From the NCBI GenBank assembly GCA_964468655.1, contig CAYXUG010000001.1:28065-92064 (forward strand): 64,000 bases of DNA, written 5' to 3'. Source of the DNA: CAYXUG01 sp964468655. Its GTDB lineage: Bacteria; Fidelibacterota; Marinisomatia; Marinisomatales; CAYXUG01. Of this stretch, positions 29,351 through 40,900 are shown piece by piece (the stretch's first letter is position 1; each line of letters starts with the position of its first letter). The notes below the pieces were generated by a model. It did no database searches and was not told where the DNA came from. It worked only from the letters and a program-made list of their open reading frames with translations. Position numbers and translations under genes: made by a program.

Positions 29351-31588
29351 ATGAAAGGTGTACTTCTAACAGTATTATTTCTTATTGTCTTACCCCTTTC
29401 AGGGCAGGATTTTCAATGGGCTGAAGTTTTGACTACTTGGGATGATAATGATTACTATAGAGACCTTACGTTTGGTTTTCATCCCAGTGCTACCTATGGT
29501 TTAGATGTATGCGTAGATGAATACTTACCTCCTGATTGGTGCAATGCTGTCCTATCAACAGAAGGGGGTGCATATACCACCCAAATAGTGAATAGCACAA
29601 CAGAAGAGACAGCTATTGGAATTATAACGGCTTTCGACGCTCTTGGACATTGTTCTGATTGGATTTCTATCTCTTGGGACAGGGTTTCTCTTGATTCACT
29701 TTGCACATCGCTCTATTTACGCGACCCTTTTGGTGGTATCTTGTTAGATTTGGATATGCTTAACCCTGATACTAGCCAAATTGGTTGGCCAGGATTTTCC
29801 CTGGACATTTCTGATCCTGATTATCCTGTATTCACGAGTTATTCCTATAATCAGTTATGGCAATTACAAATGGATATAACAGCTTTAGGTATTTCTGGTC
29901 AGTTCGAAGATGCTGAACCAAATCTAAATATTAATGTTAGTACAAGTGAGGGTGTTGCCCCGCTTGCTGTAGAGTTTAATCCAACTGTCAGTGGTTGGTT
30001 TTGTGACGTGGAATTGGCAATTTGGGAGTTTGGTGATGGTGAGACAAGCTCTGAGCTAAATCCAGTTCATGTTTACACTGAAGTCGGGGATTACACTGTT
30101 ACTCTTACAGCTACGGTTACTGGGGGTTTTGTATTTACAAAAGAACAAATAGATTTTATCAGAGTTGTTGAGCAAGGTACGGGGGAGGTGATTTATGTTT
30201 CTGGGGATGGATCTGATGAATCTGGAGATGTTTCAGCAGGAAACCCTTATTTAACTATACAGCATGGTCTGAACTTAGCAAGTATTGGAGACACAGTTAT
30301 TGTCAACCCCGGTTTATATTTTGAAAATATTGTTTAGCCAGAGACAAATGCTATAAAACTGTTTGGGAATAGTGAAATCAATACCATTATTGATGGGAAT
30401 AATGAATCTAGTGCTATGAAATTTGGTGAAAATTTGGGTGGAATTATAGATACGAACACGCTCATTTCTGGATTTACTATTCAAAAAGGACAAAGCAATA
30501 ATTATGGCGGTGGAATTTATATTAAGGATTGCAGTCCCAGTTTTTTAAATGTAACAATCACAGAATGTGCTGCAAACTTTAATGGTGGTGGTTTTTACAT
30601 AAGATCGGGTAGTCCAAATATTACAGAAGTTGATATTATAAATAATTCAGCGAATAGAGGAAGTGGAATATATTGTCAAGATTATGCACACCCGCAATTA
30701 ACTGATGTTAAAATTTCAGGAAATATAGCGGGAAATCAAGGTGGTGGGTTTGGATGTTACAACTATTGCAACCCAAAATTAAAGAATGTCCTTATTTCTG
30801 ATAACATCGCAGATGAGGGTGGCGGGATATATTCTTTTTATTGTTATGCGCCAGGAGCAATTTTATCAAATGTAACAATTGTATCCAATACTGGTTCTTT
30901 TGGGGGTGGAATTTATTGCAAACGTTCAGGTATTAATTTAGTAAATAGTATTTTATGGAATAATTCACCTCAGGAAGTCTATTTTTCCGATCTCGCTAAT
31001 TCTAACTCAATTATGATTACTTATTCTAGTATACAAGGGGGTGAAAATGAAATCGTGGTCAATGATAATGGTACTGTTTATTGGTTGGAAGGTAATATCG
31101 AATCTGATCCTTTATTTGTTGAACCTGAAAACGATATCTACATCCTCCAACAAGGATCCCCCTGTATTGATTCGGGAACAGCATTCTTTGTATGGGAAGG
31201 TGACACACTTGTCAATATGAGTAATAATGAATACTTTGGTTCTGCACCAGATATGGGTGTGTATGAATACGAAGGTATGTTCATTAGCAATTTAACACAT
31301 GAAATTCCACGTAAGTTTACCCTTCATCAGAATTATCCCAATCCATTTAATCCGGTAACAAATATCAGATATGATCTACCGAAAGATTCTGACGTATTTT
31401 TAGCAGTTTATGATCTTTTGGGAAGAGAAGTTGCTGTGTTGGTAAGTGGTAATATGGTAAGTGGCGCCCACGAGGTTGTGTGGAATGGTAAAGACAAATT
31501 TAACAATCCTGTGAGTGCGGGAGTTTATATTTACAGAATCAACACAACCGGATTTAATGAAGTGAAAAAGTTATTGCTAATAAAATAA
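29351..31588 (+). pseudogene. Secreted PKD/beta-helix T9SS protein interrupted by an in-frame amber codon
   Basis: One gene of 746 codons broken by TAG at 30335-30337; the frame continues unchanged on both sides. Before the stop: signal peptide, the FCB exoprotein module (LTFGFHPSATYGLDV) found twice in the 15196 gene, a PKD domain (WEFGDGETSS), and the start of a DUF1565-like beta-helix (NPYLTIQHGLNLASIGDTV). After it: right-handed beta-helix rungs (GGGIYIKDCSPSFLNVTI, GGGFYIRSGSPNITEV) and a type-A sorting domain. A downstream ATG at 30416 has no signal peptide. If the stop is real, the N-terminal product loses its sorting tail and the rest is not exported. TAG is used as a normal stop elsewhere in the window (20515, 63941), so recoding is unlikely. 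A sequencing error remains possible. Confidence 0.75.
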
Positions 31589-31590
31589 AA

Positions 31591-33438
31591 ATGACCCATT
31601 TAGCGTCAGTCTTTTGTGCAATAACATTTATTTTTAGTTATTTATATTCTCAAAATGATTCAAGTGTAAATACGTATTATTTTAACATGTATGATTCCTA
31701 TGGTGATGGTTGGAACGGTGCAACTTATACAATAACAGATGAAAATGGAAATACAGTCGCTTCAGGTGGTCTGGCAGAGGGGTTTTATGGATATGATACA
31801 ATTTATCTTGAAAACGGAACCTATGAATTAGCCGTTGGCGGTGGTTGGTGGGACTATGAAATAAGCTGGGATATTGAAGATATGGATGGTAACACAATTA
31901 CTTCAGGTAGTGCTGGTAACTTTGAGTTTATTATAGATTGTGATGATGGTTATGTCGATGACTGTTCCGGTGACGGCGACTGTTGTTCAGAAAGCTGGAT
32001 AGGTGATGGTTCCTGTGATGGTGAAGATCAAGAATGGGGTTGTGATCTAACCTGTTATGACAATGATGGTGGTGACTGTGATGAAGGATGTGCTGAAGAC
32101 GAATTTGATTGCTTAGGTGATGGCTCAGAATGTATTCCAGAATACTGGGTTTGTAATGGTTGGGATAATTGTTCTAATGGTGCTGATGAAGATGATTGTA
32201 CTTTGCCTGATTTAAAAGTTACGAGCTTCAGCGTTAGTGAGGTCAATCCAGAAATCGGTGATGATGTCACGTATACGATTGTGATAACAAATCAGGGTAC
32301 AGGCAATGCAAGTAGCATATTCTACATTGATCTATATTTAAATCTGATATACCCTCCTGTGCCAGGACAGTCCGGGAACATTTGGTGGGAAGTACCGGGT
32401 CTAGCCCCGGGTGCTGCGGTTACCAAGAGCGAAACTGTTATTCAGTCAAGCCCGGGTTATTGGTACTCCTATGCACAGGTAGATCACAATCAAGGAGTTG
32501 ATGAATCTAACGAGGGCAACAATATCGAAGGTCCTATAGATATTGCTTGGTACCAGGCAGAGATACTCAACAACTATGGCTGGCCAATACAAAGTCAGTC
32601 TTCGCCGCATTATGTTAATTCGGTTTTGGATGAATACCGAGATGATCCGGATCCTCACTTCCATAATGGAATCGATATTCAGGCTACACAGAATACCAGT
32701 GTATACTCTGTTTCTTCAGGAATTTTAAGTTATCCCCCAGGTGGTGGGATAAGAGTTGGAAATTTTGTTTACGTTCATCTGGAAGATTACGATCCTAATT
32801 TACCACCAGTAAATAAATGGGTTACCCATGCGGGTTTCCGACTTGCTGAAACAGATTCCGAGAACCACGTACATTTCATTGACGGACCTTACGCTAACTA
32901 TATTAATCCTATAAGGGATAATGGTATATCTCCTGTCTACGTAGATAATCTGAGTCCACAAATAGGATCACTCATTATTAAGGATCATGAAACCGGTGAT
33001 GTGATTCCCGATCATGATAAAGTGAAGGGTGAAGTCGATTTCATTGCGCAGGTAAAAGATCATATATGGACATCAGGTAACCGAAACGGAATATACAAAC
33101 TAGGTTATGAAATAGTAGGGGCAGGGGTACAGGAGAACAGCTATCAGTTTGATCGGTGGCTGACCGATACCTACTTCTCTCTTGTCTTTCCTCAAACTCC
33201 TGAACCAAATTCTGGGTATATCTATTACAACGTAACAAACCATATGGTGGGTGAAACTACGGTCGTGGAAGGTTTTTGGGATTCCAACAGCGTTAATGAT
33301 GGAGCATATCAGGTTTGTATTACAGCAGAAGATATAGCTCAAAATGTGAATGTGACCACGAAATGTTTTGATATTGAAGTAGATCAATCAGCTGAAATGA
33401 GTCAAAGGAGAAAAGGAAATGAGAAAAATAATCCCTAG
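31591..33438 (+). CDS. Secreted protein with LNR, LDL-receptor class A, CARDB and M23-like domains
   Basis: 615 residues with a signal peptide (about 1-20). A DSYGDGWNGA module (about 27-115) is followed by a Cys-rich Lin12/Notch repeat-like segment (about 119-163: CSGDGDCCSESWIGDGSCD, then CYDNDGGDCD) and an LDL-receptor class A-like repeat (about 165-203: FDCLGDGSECIPEYWVC, then NCSNGADEDDC). A CARDB domain (about 206-320) and an M23/LytM-like peptidase domain follow, with HNGIDI and HVHF (about 357-430) but lacking much of the usual signature. A short Ig-like tail completes it. There is no T9SS domain. It starts 2 bases after the beta-helix gene and overlaps the next gene by 20 bases. A role in binding or trimming extracellular material fits the domains. 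Confidence 0.7.
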   Translation: MTHLASVFCAITFIFSYLYSQNDSSVNTYYFNMYDSYGDGWNGATYTITDENGNTVASGGLAEGFYGYDTIYLENGTYELAVGGGWWDYEISWDIEDMDGNTITSGSAGNFEFIIDCDDGYVDDCSGDGDCCSESWIGDGSCDGEDQEWGCDLTCYDNDGGDCDEGCAEDEFDCLGDGSECIPEYWVCNGWDNCSNGADEDDCTLPDLKVTSFSVSEVNPEIGDDVTYTIVITNQGTGNASSIFYIDLYLNLIYPPVPGQSGNIWWEVPGLAPGAAVTKSETVIQSSPGYWYSYAQVDHNQGVDESNEGNNIEGPIDIAWYQAEILNNYGWPIQSQSSPHYVNSVLDEYRDDPDPHFHNGIDIQATQNTSVYSVSSGILSYPPGGGIRVGNFVYVHLEDYDPNLPPVNKWVTHAGFRLAETDSENHVHFIDGPYANYINPIRDNGISPVYVDNLSPQIGSLIIKDHETGDVIPDHDKVKGEVDFIAQVKDHIWTSGNRNGIYKLGYEIVGAGVQENSYQFDRWLTDTYFSLVFPQTPEPNSGYIYYNVTNHMVGETTVVEGFWDSNSVNDGAYQVCITAEDIAQNVNVTTKCFDIEVDQSAEMSQRRKGNEKNNP

Positions 33439-34750
33439 GATACACCCAAGGCGATCTATTACAAGCGTTATACCGAAAATAATTACTACCGTAATTCTAT
33501 CTATTCTTGTAACTGACTTGATTTTTTCCCAACAGAAGAATCGCATTTTGAGGGGGCGAGAGGAGAAAGTTCTGGAGTATCAACTTGTTGAGGAAAAAGA
33601 CTTGGGACAGAATTTAAGAGAAGTGATATATTCTAAAAGAACCAAAAACTCACCTATGAAACCTCAATACATCAGTAAATATTTTTTAACTCAAGACGGC
33701 ATGAAAATTACAGGCGATCTATTAAGAGCAGATAACTTCCAGAAGCTTACTACCACAGGTATAGAGAACAATTTTGTATTTTCAGACTATGGAAACTTTT
33801 ATAGTGAAAAGAAGGTAGTCGAGAGGAAACTTGATGGCTCTTTGAAAATGAGGATAAAGTTTTATCAGGCTCCTGATGTGTTGCTGTGGGAAAAAGAATA
33901 TGAGAGAGGGTATGATTTACCGGATGTGTCTTTCATTGTTTCTGATTTTGACGGTTCAGTGATAGAAATTAATAATATTCATTATATAATAAATTTTTAC
34001 AATTCAAGAGGAGACAGTATCAATACTGTTTCTGTTTTTTCAAACCCAAAATTCATGTTTGAAAAAGGAATAACAGGTCGTTTTAGTGAGAACGGTCAAT
34101 ATTTTGTCGTTATAGCCGATGATCCTGGCCCACCCCCTGATTATCCTTCTTCAATATTATTATTTTCCAATAAAGGTGAATTGCAGTGGTCTTTTGAATC
34201 TCCTAAAAGAATAATTTCCGGTACAGTTTGGGCATCATGGGATGCTTCTTACATTGTCAGCTATCATTTTGATCCTACAGGGAAAGAGAGTGATAGAGTA
34301 ACTTATCTGCATGACCGAGACGGCAATGTTATTGAGAAATATGACGGAATGCACTTAAGCAACCTCGTTTTCTCCGATACCCAAGAATATGTCGTGCTCA
34401 ACAATGGTAACGAGGTGAATTTGATCATGTGTCGAACGGGAGAAATAGTAGTGCATTATCCTCATTGGGGCCGGGGTCCTCACATCCTGCATGTTGACAT
34501 ATCTGAAGAATTGGGTGTGATAGCGATTCTGGAAGGGAGAGTGGGAGGGCAAAAAGCTACTAATTCACTTGCCAGATTCACAAATGGAAAAATAACGGTT
34601 CTTAACTTCAACGGTGTTGAATTATGGAAACATCAATTACCAATAATTGAAGGTATCGAAACTAAATCAAAATTAAGTCTATCAGAAGATGGTAAAACAA
34701 TTGGTCTCAAGTTGTCCTCGACTTACAGTGAATATAAATTACTGGAATAG
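33419..34750 (+). CDS. Secreted beta-propeller-like protein of unknown function
   Basis: 443 residues. A basic N-terminus with a hydrophobic segment ending IFSQ (about 14-38) suggests export. The remainder shows repeated blade-like strands, for example FSENGQYFVVIADD, LLFSNKGELQWSFESP and LHDRDGNVIEKYDG, which fit a PQQ/WD40-type propeller. No catalytic motif or known family is recognised. The ATG at 33419 has GGAGAAAAGG directly upstream and overlaps the previous gene by 20 bases, so translational coupling is likely. The next start is 13 bases after its stop. Confidence 0.55.
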   Translation: MRKIIPRIHPRRSITSVIPKIITTVILSILVTDLIFSQQKNRILRGREEKVLEYQLVEEKDLGQNLREVIYSKRTKNSPMKPQYISKYFLTQDGMKITGDLLRADNFQKLTTTGIENNFVFSDYGNFYSEKKVVERKLDGSLKMRIKFYQAPDVLLWEKEYERGYDLPDVSFIVSDFDGSVIEINNIHYIINFYNSRGDSINTVSVFSNPKFMFEKGITGRFSENGQYFVVIADDPGPPPDYPSSILLFSNKGELQWSFESPKRIISGTVWASWDASYIVSYHFDPTGKESDRVTYLHDRDGNVIEKYDGMHLSNLVFSDTQEYVVLNNGNEVNLIMCRTGEIVVHYPHWGRGPHILHVDISEELGVIAILEGRVGGQKATNSLARFTNGKITVLNFNGVELWKHQLPIIEGIETKSKLSLSEDGKTIGLKLSSTYSEYKLLE

Positions 34751-34763
34751 AACGGGAATCAAA

Positions 34764-37700
34764 ATGAAAAGATTCTGTCTAATCTTATCGGTGCTATTCT
34801 TTCTACTTTCTAAAATCTATGCAACTGATCCAACTACGGAATCAGACCACCTCATCATCACCCACCCGCAACTTGAAGAAGGGACATGGTTGCAGGACTT
34901 GGTTACTCTTCAAGAAGAAAGAGGATTTCAAGTAGGTGTTCAGTATGTGGAGGACGGCATAACAACAAGTGACGATATTAAGAGTTGGATTTACAGCGCT
35001 GATACTACCGGCATTTCGGTAGAGTATGTTTTACTGGCCGGTGCCGGTGCTGATTATATTCCCGATCCCATTACCGATCCTCCTTCTGAAGAATCAAAAA
35101 TTGACCTTCGGTACACACCCAACATAGTTGCATTGGCGGATTCCATGAACTTCATACCATTCTGTTATGATATGGATGTCGAAGTATGGGGACCACAAAT
35201 TATAAACATTCCTACCGACGATTTTTATATTGGCTTGCCTGATGCACCAATAGATGCAGCTATTGGCAGGATTCCCGCAGTAAACCATATAGAATTGCAA
35301 ACCTTTGTAGATAAATTAACGGAAACTTACGCTGCACTTACCTCCTATTCAGAATGGAAGAATCGTGAAATAATGGTGAGTCAGAATGTCACTGAAATCA
35401 ATAGTGGCTGCATAGGCCAAAAAGTTGACTGGATGTATGATGAAATTCTGGTATACGTTCCCGCTGACGTGGACACGTTTTTTCTTCGCTCATCTGAATT
35501 AGACCCACAGTGTGCCTGGCACTATATGTGTGGAGGAAACTCGGAAATTCTGGAGAGTGCTTTTGAGACTGCCATCAACGACGGCGCCGGTTTAGTGCAT
35601 TACTTCGGTACGGGCGCTTCACCGTTTAATTTGGGTAATTTCTACTGGGCAAGTGACCATGATCCCTATGGCAGCGACTTCAATTTTACCAATAGTGGAA
35701 AGTCCCCGTTCTTTATGGCTGTCTCTTGCAACCTTGGTAAAACGCAGGAGCCCTTTACGACTCCTTCGATCATGAAAGACCTTATGTTTGTAGACGGAGG
35801 TGGAATACTTGGCGCTTTTGCGCCGACTATTCTTACTACTCAGTGGGCATGTCGGGAGTTTTCTGAAGATTTCCACCGGCTGCTAAATGATGAAGGTGTT
35901 AATGTGATTGGTGATTTAACCAAAGTAACTAAGGAAGCGTTTGAACCCCGAATGCCTTCCAGAGTTTGGGTTAGCCGTGGATTTGTCCTATATGGCGACC
36001 CTTCCATGCCATTATCTCTTTATCAGTATAAGGATTCGGATATAGCAGAAAACACCACATGGCAGGGTAGTATTGTTGTAAAATCTCCAATAACAGTTGA
36101 AGAAGGAAATACACTAACCATAAAACCGGGAACAGGCATTTTCTTTGAAGAAGATGCAAAACTAACCGTAAATGGCAATATTGTCATTGAAGGGTCAGAA
36201 TCCTTCCCCATTGTTTTTACCTCAGCTTCCGAAGAACCACAATCTGCAGGATATTGGAAAGGTATTATTATTGATAATCCATCTTCTGAAGTTTCAATTC
36301 AACATGCCGTATTTAAAGATGCAGTAACAGGTCTTATAATATCTGGCACCTCACAAGGTGGTGAAATAACCAACTGCACCTTCGAAAATAACAAAACAGG
36401 GCTAAATATTATTAATTCACCATCTTCATTATTAGTGAGAGATAATATAATAAAGGATAATACAGATTTCGGCATGTTTTTAACAACGAGCTCACCTGTT
36501 GTGTTGGATAATAATATTCATAACAATAGTTTAATGGGGGTGGTTTGTATATTTTCCTCAAATCCTGTTATGAGAAGGAATAACATTTATTCCAACGGTT
36601 CATCAAATATCTGGCTTCATACGGGGCTGTTTACCGCAGGCAGCGATCCTAAACTGTTTGTCAGTTTTAATCCTGAGATACCCAACTGTCAGACAAACAA
36701 CAGATTCTATTCCAATAGTGGTTCCAATGTGGCAGCATATTTTACATCACAGCCCAACTTTGGTGTTTATAACCAACCACGATTCATTCCTGATGAACCC
36801 TACCTGATCTATGGTGGATTCAATAGATTCTATGACAGTCCCTATTCAATTTATAATTCATTATGCAGCGGCAATACTATTTTTGCTCAGGTAAACTATT
36901 GGAACTTTCAGGGTGACCCTTGTGAACTGTTTGAACCCAACAATTTATATGGCGATGTAGTTTGGGATCCTCCCGCGCCCATTTCGGGATTTGGAACTGA
37001 TCCTGTTCAGTCCCAAATTATGCGTGGATTAAAAAAGGAACAGCAAGAGGATTATACAGGCGCCATAGCAGTTTATGATTCTGTAATTACGGAATATCCT
37101 GATGATGAAGGTGTTTTGGCTGCAGTGAGAGGAAGGGTAAGATGTCATGAAGCAGATGACCATGATGAAGAAATAATCCCTTGGTTAGAGTCAATCTTAA
37201 ATCAATACAGCGGCACATTAACAGAAGTGTATGCAAAAGACAATATCATTCCCTATTTAACAAAACAAGGTTCATTTGACCCCGCATTAGACTATTGTAG
37301 CACGCTTCAGTCGTATTTTGAGAATACAGAGTATGAGGCATTCTATATTTATGAAGAAGGATACATATTAGAGCGAATGGCAGAAAGTGGGTTGGGAAGA
37401 ACAAATAATCAAATAACAGCAGAAAGCAGATACAGAGAAATAACAGAAAATCATCCTGACTCTCCTATGGCATTATTGGCATCCATAAAATTAGGAGAGG
37501 ACCTTCCAACACCAACAGCAGAAACAACGCCAATCCCCGAAAAATTTGCGCTTCACCAAAACTACCCAAATCCTTTTAATCCGTCAACAACCATTGCGTA
37601 TGATCTAACCAATCCTGCTCATGTGGAAATGTTCATTTATGATATTATGGGACGAGAGGCAGCCAGCATCGAAAATGCCATTAAAAATGCTGGTTCTCAC

Positions 37701-37826
37701 AAAATTGTATGGAATGCCGATGGTTTTTCTAATGGAGTCTATTTTTATCATTTAACAGCCCGCTCAACAACAACCTCACCCGACGTTGTTTTCACAGAAA
37801 CACGAAAGCTTATTCTCCTTAAATAA
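34764..37826 (+). CDS. C25 (gingipain-like) peptidase-family protein with beta-helix and T9SS tail, catalytic His apparently lost
   Basis: 1,020 residues from the ATG at 34764, chosen because a signal peptide (FCLILSVLFFLLSKIYA) follows directly; an upstream GTG would overlap the previous gene. Residues about 25-430 match the C25 family: YVLLAGAGADYIPDP, AAIGRIPAVN, VHYFGTGAS and FFMAVSCNLGK. The nucleophile-like Cys322 is present, but the His of the usual GHG motif is Thr283 (FGTGAS). Beta-helix rungs with NN-f-NNktGL patterns (about 440-740), a helical TPR-like part (about 760-910) and a type-A sorting domain follow (HQNYPNPFNPSTTIAYDL to ETRKLILLK). Gingipain relatives are surface cysteine proteases; this one may be inactive and binding-only. 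Confidence 0.7.
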   Translation: MKRFCLILSVLFFLLSKIYATDPTTESDHLIITHPQLEEGTWLQDLVTLQEERGFQVGVQYVEDGITTSDDIKSWIYSADTTGISVEYVLLAGAGADYIPDPITDPPSEESKIDLRYTPNIVALADSMNFIPFCYDMDVEVWGPQIINIPTDDFYIGLPDAPIDAAIGRIPAVNHIELQTFVDKLTETYAALTSYSEWKNREIMVSQNVTEINSGCIGQKVDWMYDEILVYVPADVDTFFLRSSELDPQCAWHYMCGGNSEILESAFETAINDGAGLVHYFGTGASPFNLGNFYWASDHDPYGSDFNFTNSGKSPFFMAVSCNLGKTQEPFTTPSIMKDLMFVDGGGILGAFAPTILTTQWACREFSEDFHRLLNDEGVNVIGDLTKVTKEAFEPRMPSRVWVSRGFVLYGDPSMPLSLYQYKDSDIAENTTWQGSIVVKSPITVEEGNTLTIKPGTGIFFEEDAKLTVNGNIVIEGSESFPIVFTSASEEPQSAGYWKGIIIDNPSSEVSIQHAVFKDAVTGLIISGTSQGGEITNCTFENNKTGLNIINSPSSLLVRDNIIKDNTDFGMFLTTSSPVVLDNNIHNNSLMGVVCIFSSNPVMRRNNIYSNGSSNIWLHTGLFTAGSDPKLFVSFNPEIPNCQTNNRFYSNSGSNVAAYFTSQPNFGVYNQPRFIPDEPYLIYGGFNRFYDSPYSIYNSLCSGNTIFAQVNYWNFQGDPCELFEPNNLYGDVVWDPPAPISGFGTDPVQSQIMRGLKKEQQEDYTGAIAVYDSVITEYPDDEGVLAAVRGRVRCHEADDHDEEIIPWLESILNQYSGTLTEVYAKDNIIPYLTKQGSFDPALDYCSTLQSYFENTEYEAFYIYEEGYILERMAESGLGRTNNQITAESRYREITENHPDSPMALLASIKLGEDLPTPTAETTPIPEKFALHQNYPNPFNPSTTIAYDLTNPAHVEMFIYDIMGREAASIENAIKNAGSHKIVWNADGFSNGVYFYHLTARSTTTSPDVVFTETRKLILLK

Positions 37827-37944
37827 CCCCTCTTTTAATTTGTGTAATTACGGCAGTTTTGTCGTTTTAGTTAATAGTTAAAATAAAAGCCCCATTCAGG
37901 GGAAATAGAACATTGTTGATTCTATAAAATTTAGGGGACTATTA

Positions 37945-40900
37945 ATGAAGCGATTATATCTGTTGTTATTTTTTCCAATTGCAGTTTTTACACAAAGCTG
38001 GAATACCACTTTAATTGCGAATCTCGACTATTCCCAGAGTCTTAACGATATCTGGGGTTACCATGCAAGCAACGGGAAAGAGTATGCCCTTGTGGGACTC
38101 ACAAATGGGACTTCCATCGTTGATGTGACTACTGATCCCTATAATCCCACTGAAGTTGCATTTATCCCCGGCGGGTATTCCACATGGAGAGACATTAAGA
38201 CATGGGATCGCTACATGTATGTGGGGACTGAAGCGAGTGATGGTATTCAAGTAGTGAATATTGAAGATCCAGAGAATGCAGAGCTCGTTTATACATGGAC
38301 ACAAATTAGCAGCTCTCACAATATACATATCCATGACGGATATCTCTACATCGTCGGTGCTTCCGGTGATGATATTCATATTTTAGATTTATCGAACCCC
38401 GCACAGCCCGTAAAAGTAGGCGGATGGAATGGTGAATATATTCACGATCTTTATGTGAGAGGTGATATTATTTATGCTTGTGGTATTTATTCAAGTACCG
38501 TTTATATTATAGATGTATCAGATAAATCAAATCCAGTTACAATTACGGATTGGTCATATTCTGGCATGGCACATGCCTGCTGGCTTACCGAAGATGGAAA
38601 TTATCTTGTGACTGCTGATGAAACATCTGGTGGATATATCAGAATTTGGGATATTTCAAATTATTCAAATATTAATCAGGTTGCAGTCTGGTATCCTGAA
38701 GGAGGTGCAAGTAATTCTGTCCACAATGTATTTGTAAGAGATAATTATTTGTATGCAAGTTATTATGTCTACGGCCTTCAAATTCTGGATATAACAGATC
38801 CCACCAACCCCACTTTAGCAGGATATTATGACACATTCCCGGGGAATTCAGGATTGTATGATGGCGCATGGGGCGCATACCCCTTTACTGAAAGTTGTTA
38901 TACTTACGTCTCAGACATGGTAGGCGGATTGTATGTTGTGGATTTTGACGGATGTGTATCGGCTGATGCAGCCCTTTCCTATTCACCGGAGTTCTTCGAT
39001 TTTAATCTGGATAGCGGGCAGTCTTCGTCGGGTACCCTGACAGTTACAAATGTTGGGGAGGAAGAATCCATTCTCTATTACAACGTGTCCAAAACTGCCT
39101 TGTCGCCGTTTGAAAATACCGGCGGTGGTCCCGACTCAGAAGGACATTTCTGGAGCGATTCCAATATGGAACCGTCCATTGAATATGAATGGATTGACAT
39201 TACCGCTACAGGCACTCAAATATCATTCCCGAATAACGATCAGGCCGCTGACCCTATTAATATCGGTTTTGATTTTCCTTTCTATGGAGAATCATATTCA
39301 GAATGTATTGTTAATGCAAATGGTTGGATGGGATTTGGTTCCGATAATAATAGTTGGGATAATACATCCATACCGGATGGGTCAGCACCAATACCGGCAA
39401 TTTTCGGTTTCTGGGACGACCTCAATCCTGTGAATGATCAGTGTAATCAATATTGTTCAGGTGAAGTTTATGTGCACTCAAATTCTGAGCGTTTTGTTGT
39501 TTCGTTTAATCAGGTAGCTCACTGGTGGACAGGATATGAAAACAGTTTTTACGATTTCCAAATGGTACTTTACTCCAATGGTGAAATTCAGGTGAATTAC
39601 AATGAAATTACAGGGAATCATTCTGCTACTATTGGAATGCAGGGTGAAAACGGTTCTGCGGGATTGCAAGTTGGATTTGATAATTCTGCAGATGACAACA
39701 ATGATTATGCCAGTAACCAACTCTCTTTGGTTTTCAGGCAGGCGGAATCTATTGATTGGCTGTCTTTAACTTCCAGTACTGGTGGTATGAACGGCCAGTT
39801 GGAAATGGGTGAAGCGGTATTTTTTACTGTAGAAGCTGATGCCGATGAATTGGATGGTGGTGAATATTTTGCAAATATTAAACTCAATACCAATGCTGAG
39901 CCAATGGTTGTTATACCTGTAAATCTAACAGTATCCGGTGATGAGCCACCGGAAGAAAATGTAGAAATCCATACCCAGTTGGGATGGAATATGGTCGGAC
40001 TTCCTGTGGATACTGATGATAATTCTGTGGGTGCTCTTTTCCCTGATGCCATTGACGGCACCCTTTATTCCTATGATGGCACCTACCAGAATGAATCTGA
40101 GTTAGAAATTGGGAAGGGCTACTGGCTGCGGTTTTCAACTGCTGAAATCAATAGTGTAAGTGGTGCCGGTTTTGATGAAATAAATTTGTTTTTAAATGAA
40201 AGTTGGAATCTTATATCAGGAACAACTTATCCATCCGCCATTGTTGATCCTGATGGTATCATTATTTCCGGAACAATATATGGTTATGATAATGGTTATT
40301 ACAATACCACAGAACTCGAACCGGGGTATAGTTATTGGGTAAGAACCAGCGCAAGTGGAATGATCACTCTTGCCAGCGGTACGGCAAGATCTGTTGGAGA
40401 ATTGGAGTATTGGAGTGATGGAGTGAATGAACTTCAATTCACAAATGCTCAAGGACGTAAGGGAAAAATATACTTCGGTGTATCCATTCCTAAAGATGAG
40501 ATATTGAATTTATCACTACCGCCAGTACCCCCGGCAGGCGCATTTGATATCCGGTTTGGAGGTGACCTGAAAATAGGAAATGAAGGTTGTGAGATTTTGA
40601 TTCAGAATGTTGAGTGGCCATTGAATATTTTACTGGAAAAAGGGACTGGGAACAAGGAACCGGGCTCTGGGCACTGGGTACTAGTCGATGATGTGAATGG
40701 GAAAGAATATAGTTTGAATGAAAATGGACCTATTAAAATTACAGAACCAACTGACAGACTTATTCTTTACAAAAACACCTTGACACCCGAACACTTCGCA
40801 CTTTCTCAAAACTATCCCAATCCGTTTAATCCTGTGACTACGATTAATTATTCAATTGAGGTACCCGGCATTGCGTCTCTACAGATATTTGATATTACAG

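Noticed and set aside
30335..30337. TAG as a recoded sense codon (pyrrolysine or alternative code)
   Set aside because: TAG ends other genes normally here (20515, 63941) and no neighbouring gene needs suppression, so a nonsense mutation is simpler.
37885..37900. CCCC-ATTCA-GGGG hairpin between the C25-like and LVIVD genes
   Set aside because: The stem is only 4-5 bp and the plus strand lacks a following T-tract; the As before it would only suit a minus-strand terminator and no minus-strand gene is nearby.
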